Below are positions 61,555-64,000 of a stretch of DNA of 64,000 bases, in pieces. Location: the NCBI GenBank assembly GCA_900540785.1, contig UQHF01000003.1, positions 62,001 to 126,000 of the forward strand, given 5' to 3'. Source of the stretch: an uncultured Blautia sp. Its GTDB lineage: Bacteria > Bacillota > Clostridia > Lachnospirales > Lachnospiraceae. The notes beneath the pieces were generated by a model. It saw only the letters and a list, made by a program, of their open reading frames with translations, did no database searches and had not been told where the DNA came from. Numbering within the stretch: position 1 is the stretch's first letter; each line of letters starts with the position of its first letter. Made by a program: the position numbers and the translations under genes.

Positions 61555-63060
61555 ATGGCAGAATATAGATTGGAAATGCGTGGAGTAAGCAAAAGCTTTC
61601 CAGGCGTTAAGGCTCTTGATAAAGTAAACCTGAAAATCCGTCCAGGCACAGTTCATGCGCTGATGGGCGAGAACGGAGCCGGTAAATCCACCCTTATGAA
61701 ATGTCTGTTTGGAATCTATCACATGGATGAAGGGGAAGTCTTTGTCGATGGCGAGAAGGTAAATATCCAGAATCCGGATGAAGCATTACATAAAGGTCTT
61801 GCTATGGTGCATCAGGAGCTTCAGCCGATTCCGGAGCGTACAATCGCAGAAAATATGTACCTTGGTCGTTTTCCGCTGAAATCTTTTGGTCCGATTAAAG
61901 TGATCGACCATAAAACAATGAATGAAGAGGCAAAAAAATGGCTGGAGAATGTAAAAATGCCATTTGACCCAAGAAAAAAACTTGGTCATTTATCCATTTC
62001 CCAGATGCAGTCTATCGAGATCGCAAAGGCTGTTTCTCAGGAAGCAAAACTGATTATTCTTGACGAGCCGACTTCTTCCTTAACAGATAATGAGGTAGAA
62101 GCGTTATTCAGAATTGTTCGTGACTTACGAGACAGAGGAGTATCCTTTGTATTTATTTCTCATAAGATGGCAGAGCTTCGCCAGATTTCAGATGATATTA
62201 CAATCATGCGAGATGGTGGTTATGTTGGTACATGGGAAATGAAAAACATCAGCGATGATGAAATTGTAAAACAGATGGTTGGTCGTGAGCTTACCAATAT
62301 TTATCCTCCTCTTGATAATGAGCCGGGAGAAGTTCTTCTTGAAGTAAATAATTTTACAAGTATTTATGATAACTCCTTTAAGGACTGTTCCTTTAAGCTG
62401 AGGAGAGGAGAAATTCTTGGATTTGGAGGACTTGTAGGCGCACAGCGTACAGAGCTTATGGAGGCAATCTTCGGTATCCGTCATATTACAAGCGGAGAAG
62501 TGAAGTTAAACGGCAAAAAGCTGGATATTAAACGTCCTCAGGACGCTATTAACAGCGGTATCGGTATGATTACAGAGGACCGCCGTGGTTCCGGTATCCT
62601 CGGCTGTCTGTCGATTGCAGATAACGTATCCATCGCTTCCCTGAATCAATATCTGGAAGCAGGAATTAAACTGAATAAGAAAAAAATTGAGGAACTTGTT
62701 CAGGATAATGTTGCAAAACTGAGTATTAAAACTCCAAGCAGTAAGACTCTGATCCAGTCTCTTTCCGGTGGTAACCAGCAGAAGGTTATTATTTCCCGCT
62801 GGCTTGCAAATAATCCGGACGTCCTTATCATGGACGAGCCTACACGTGGTATTGACGTAGGTGCAAAATACGAGATTTATCAGATTATGATCGACCTGGC
62901 AAAACAGGGAAAAGGAATCATCATGATTTCTTCTGAGATGCCTGAGTTACTTGGTGTATCAAACCGCGTTATGGTTATGTGTAATGGTAAAATTACAGGT
63001 GAAGTTTCCGGTAATGAAATGACTCAGGAAAATGTTATGCACTATGCAACACAGTTCTAA
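61555..63060 (+). CDS. mglA: Galactose ABC transporter ATPase
   Basis: A 501-residue double ABC ATPase of the carbohydrate-uptake (CUT2) class. The first half has MGENGAGKSTLMKCLFG (Walker A), LSISQMQSIEIAKA and LIILDEPTSSLTDNE; the second has LGFGGLVGAQRTELME, LSGGNQQKVIISRWL and VLIMDEPTRGIDVGAK. ATG at 61555 with AAAGGAGAG upstream is preferred to ATG 61537, which precedes that site. The second Walker A is degenerate (GGLVGAQRTEL), as in other CUT2 ATPases. Confidence 0.95.
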   Translation: MAEYRLEMRGVSKSFPGVKALDKVNLKIRPGTVHALMGENGAGKSTLMKCLFGIYHMDEGEVFVDGEKVNIQNPDEALHKGLAMVHQELQPIPERTIAENMYLGRFPLKSFGPIKVIDHKTMNEEAKKWLENVKMPFDPRKKLGHLSISQMQSIEIAKAVSQEAKLIILDEPTSSLTDNEVEALFRIVRDLRDRGVSFVFISHKMAELRQISDDITIMRDGGYVGTWEMKNISDDEIVKQMVGRELTNIYPPLDNEPGEVLLEVNNFTSIYDNSFKDCSFKLRRGEILGFGGLVGAQRTELMEAIFGIRHITSGEVKLNGKKLDIKRPQDAINSGIGMITEDRRGSGILGCLSIADNVSIASLNQYLEAGIKLNKKKIEELVQDNVAKLSIKTPSSKTLIQSLSGGNQQKVIISRWLANNPDVLIMDEPTRGIDVGAKYEIYQIMIDLAKQGKGIIMISSEMPELLGVSNRVMVMCNGKITGEVSGNEMTQENVMHYATQF

Positions 63061-63077
63061 GAGAGGGAGGAGAAACA

Positions 63078-64000
63078 ATGGATAAGTCAAAAAAATTTGA
63101 TTTGAAAAAACTTTTACTTGACAATGGTATTATTGTACTGTTAATGCTTCTTGTAGTTTATGTAAGTATTATCAGTCCTAACTTCAGAAGTTTTCGTAAT
63201 ATTATGAACCTTGCAATCAACGCAGCGCCTCGTGTTATTATCGCGCTTGGTGTCAGCGCCTGTCTGATCACAAAAGGTACTGACCTTTCTGCAGGACGTT
63301 CTGTTGGTTTAAGTGCCTGCCTTGCTGGTATCATGCTTCAGAAACCAGATGCAGCAGGTAAAGTATGGCCGGATTTCCCACAGTTAAATGTATGGGTAGT
63401 TCTTCTGATCGTTGTTGCGATCAGTATGGTATTCGGTCTTGTAAATGGTATTGTTATTTCTTATCTGAACGTACCTGCATTTATCGGTACACTTGGTATG
63501 CAGATGATCGTTTATGGTATTGCACAGCTTATCACAAATAACGTTCCGATTGGTGGATACCGTGCAGACTATATTGCAGTAACACAGGGTAAGGTTGGTC
63601 CAATCCCGTTACTGTTCATCTATCTGATCATTGCAGCAGTTATTTTCTGGTTTATTTACAACTATACACGTCATGGAAAATATATGTATGCAATCGGTGG
63701 AAACGAAGTTGCAGCAGAGGTTTCCGGTGTTAATGTTAAGAAAACAAAAATTATCATTTATGTAACAGCAGCAGCTATGTATGCAATCGCAGGTTTCCTT
63801 CTTGGTGGTAAATCCGGTGGTGCATCCACTATGATGGGTAACGGTTACGAGCTGGAAGCAATCGCAGCTTGTACAATCGGTGGTGTATCTGTAAACGGTG
63901 GTATTGGTAAAGTATCCGGTGTTATCATCGGTGTAGCAGTATTCGAGCTTCTGAAATCTGCTCTTCAGTTCTTAGGACTGAACCCGAACTTACAGTTCAT
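63078..64000 (+). CDS. mglC: Galactose ABC transporter permease, 3' truncated by the window
   Basis: Open reading from ATG 63078 (GAGGGAGGAG upstream) to the window end without a stop, 307 codons so far. It is a CUT2-type permease: LMLLVVYVSIISPNFRSFRN, GVSACLITKGTDLSAGRSVGL and NYTRHGKYMYAIGGNEVAA are characteristic. It follows mglA by 17 bases. The end is outside the window, so its length is unknown. Confidence 0.93.
   Translation, partial: MDKSKKFDLKKLLLDNGIIVLLMLLVVYVSIISPNFRSFRNIMNLAINAAPRVIIALGVSACLITKGTDLSAGRSVGLSACLAGIMLQKPDAAGKVWPDFPQLNVWVVLLIVVAISMVFGLVNGIVISYLNVPAFIGTLGMQMIVYGIAQLITNNVPIGGYRADYIAVTQGKVGPIPLLFIYLIIAAVIFWFIYNYTRHGKYMYAIGGNEVAAEVSGVNVKKTKIIIYVTAAAMYAIAGFLLGGKSGGASTMMGNGYELEAIAACTIGGVSVNGGIGKVSGVIIGVAVFELLKSALQFLGLNPNLQF

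Overview
The window looks like a chromosomal segment of a spore-forming, low-GC gut Clostridium relative, most likely a Lachnospiraceae member. This is an inference from gene content: spore maturation (spmA, spmB), GerA-type germination proteins, a SPOCS-LysM protein, a collagen-like surface protein, an ileS T-box, glycogen enzymes, and selenium-trait genes. No rRNA, tRNA or CRISPR array was recognised. Nearly all genes are ordinary chromosomal genes in short operons. Three visibly more A+T-rich insertions break this background.

Layout. 0.2-3.1 kb: HtrA-type protease and a secreted protein with an internal duplication. 3.3-4.5 kb: Fe-dependent alcohol dehydrogenase. 4.6-6.4 kb: a two-gene Septu-like defence module (AAA ATPase plus HNH nuclease). 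6.4-8.4 kb: translationally coupled selenium/sulfur carrier operon (yedF, cysteine-desulfurase-like, DUF3343). 8.4-11.1 kb (minus): oleate hydratase and a TetR regulator. 11.2-14.4 kb: D,D-carboxypeptidase, convergent with an exonuclease/nucleoside hydrolase pair. 14.5-20.5 kb: T-box, ileS, glycogen phosphorylase. 20.6-24.0 kb: spmA, then a complete EcoRV-like restriction-modification pair and a small gene, then spmB. 24.0-26.7 kb: glycosyltransferase, collagen-like protein, acyltransferase. 26.8-35.9 kb: PrcB-type lipoprotein, SPOCS-LysM protein, ispE, GntR regulator, a GerA protein, a GerAB-GerAC fusion, murI, DUF1934 and a membrane-anchored unknown. 36.0-43.1 kb: three polysaccharide-deacetylase-like genes around an FKBP/trigger-factor lipoprotein and nagA. 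43.2-46.6 kb: alpha-amylase family enzyme and branching enzyme. 46.7-55.8 kb: small unknown, two CobW-like proteins (one fused to a DUF1980-like domain), pth, mfd, a PrsA-like foldase and a MATE exporter. 55.8-60.1 kb (minus): VanZ-like, HAD phosphatase, a decayed IS607 element with an intact tnpB, and a DUF4317 protein. 60.3-64.0 kb: mglBAC galactose transporter, with mglC cut by the window edge.

How the genes fit together. Glycogen phosphorylase, branching enzyme and the GH13 enzyme point to glycogen turnover; mglBAC and nagA to hexose and amino sugar use. Spore genes are spread over 20-34 kb. The best leads are the EcoRV-type R-M system inserted inside spmAB, the Septu-like pair, the GerAB-GerAC fusion that keeps an internal lipobox, the CobW-DUF1980 fusion, a triple-hairpin intergenic element at 39.05-39.2 kb, and minus-strand terminators embedded inside convergent coding sequences.
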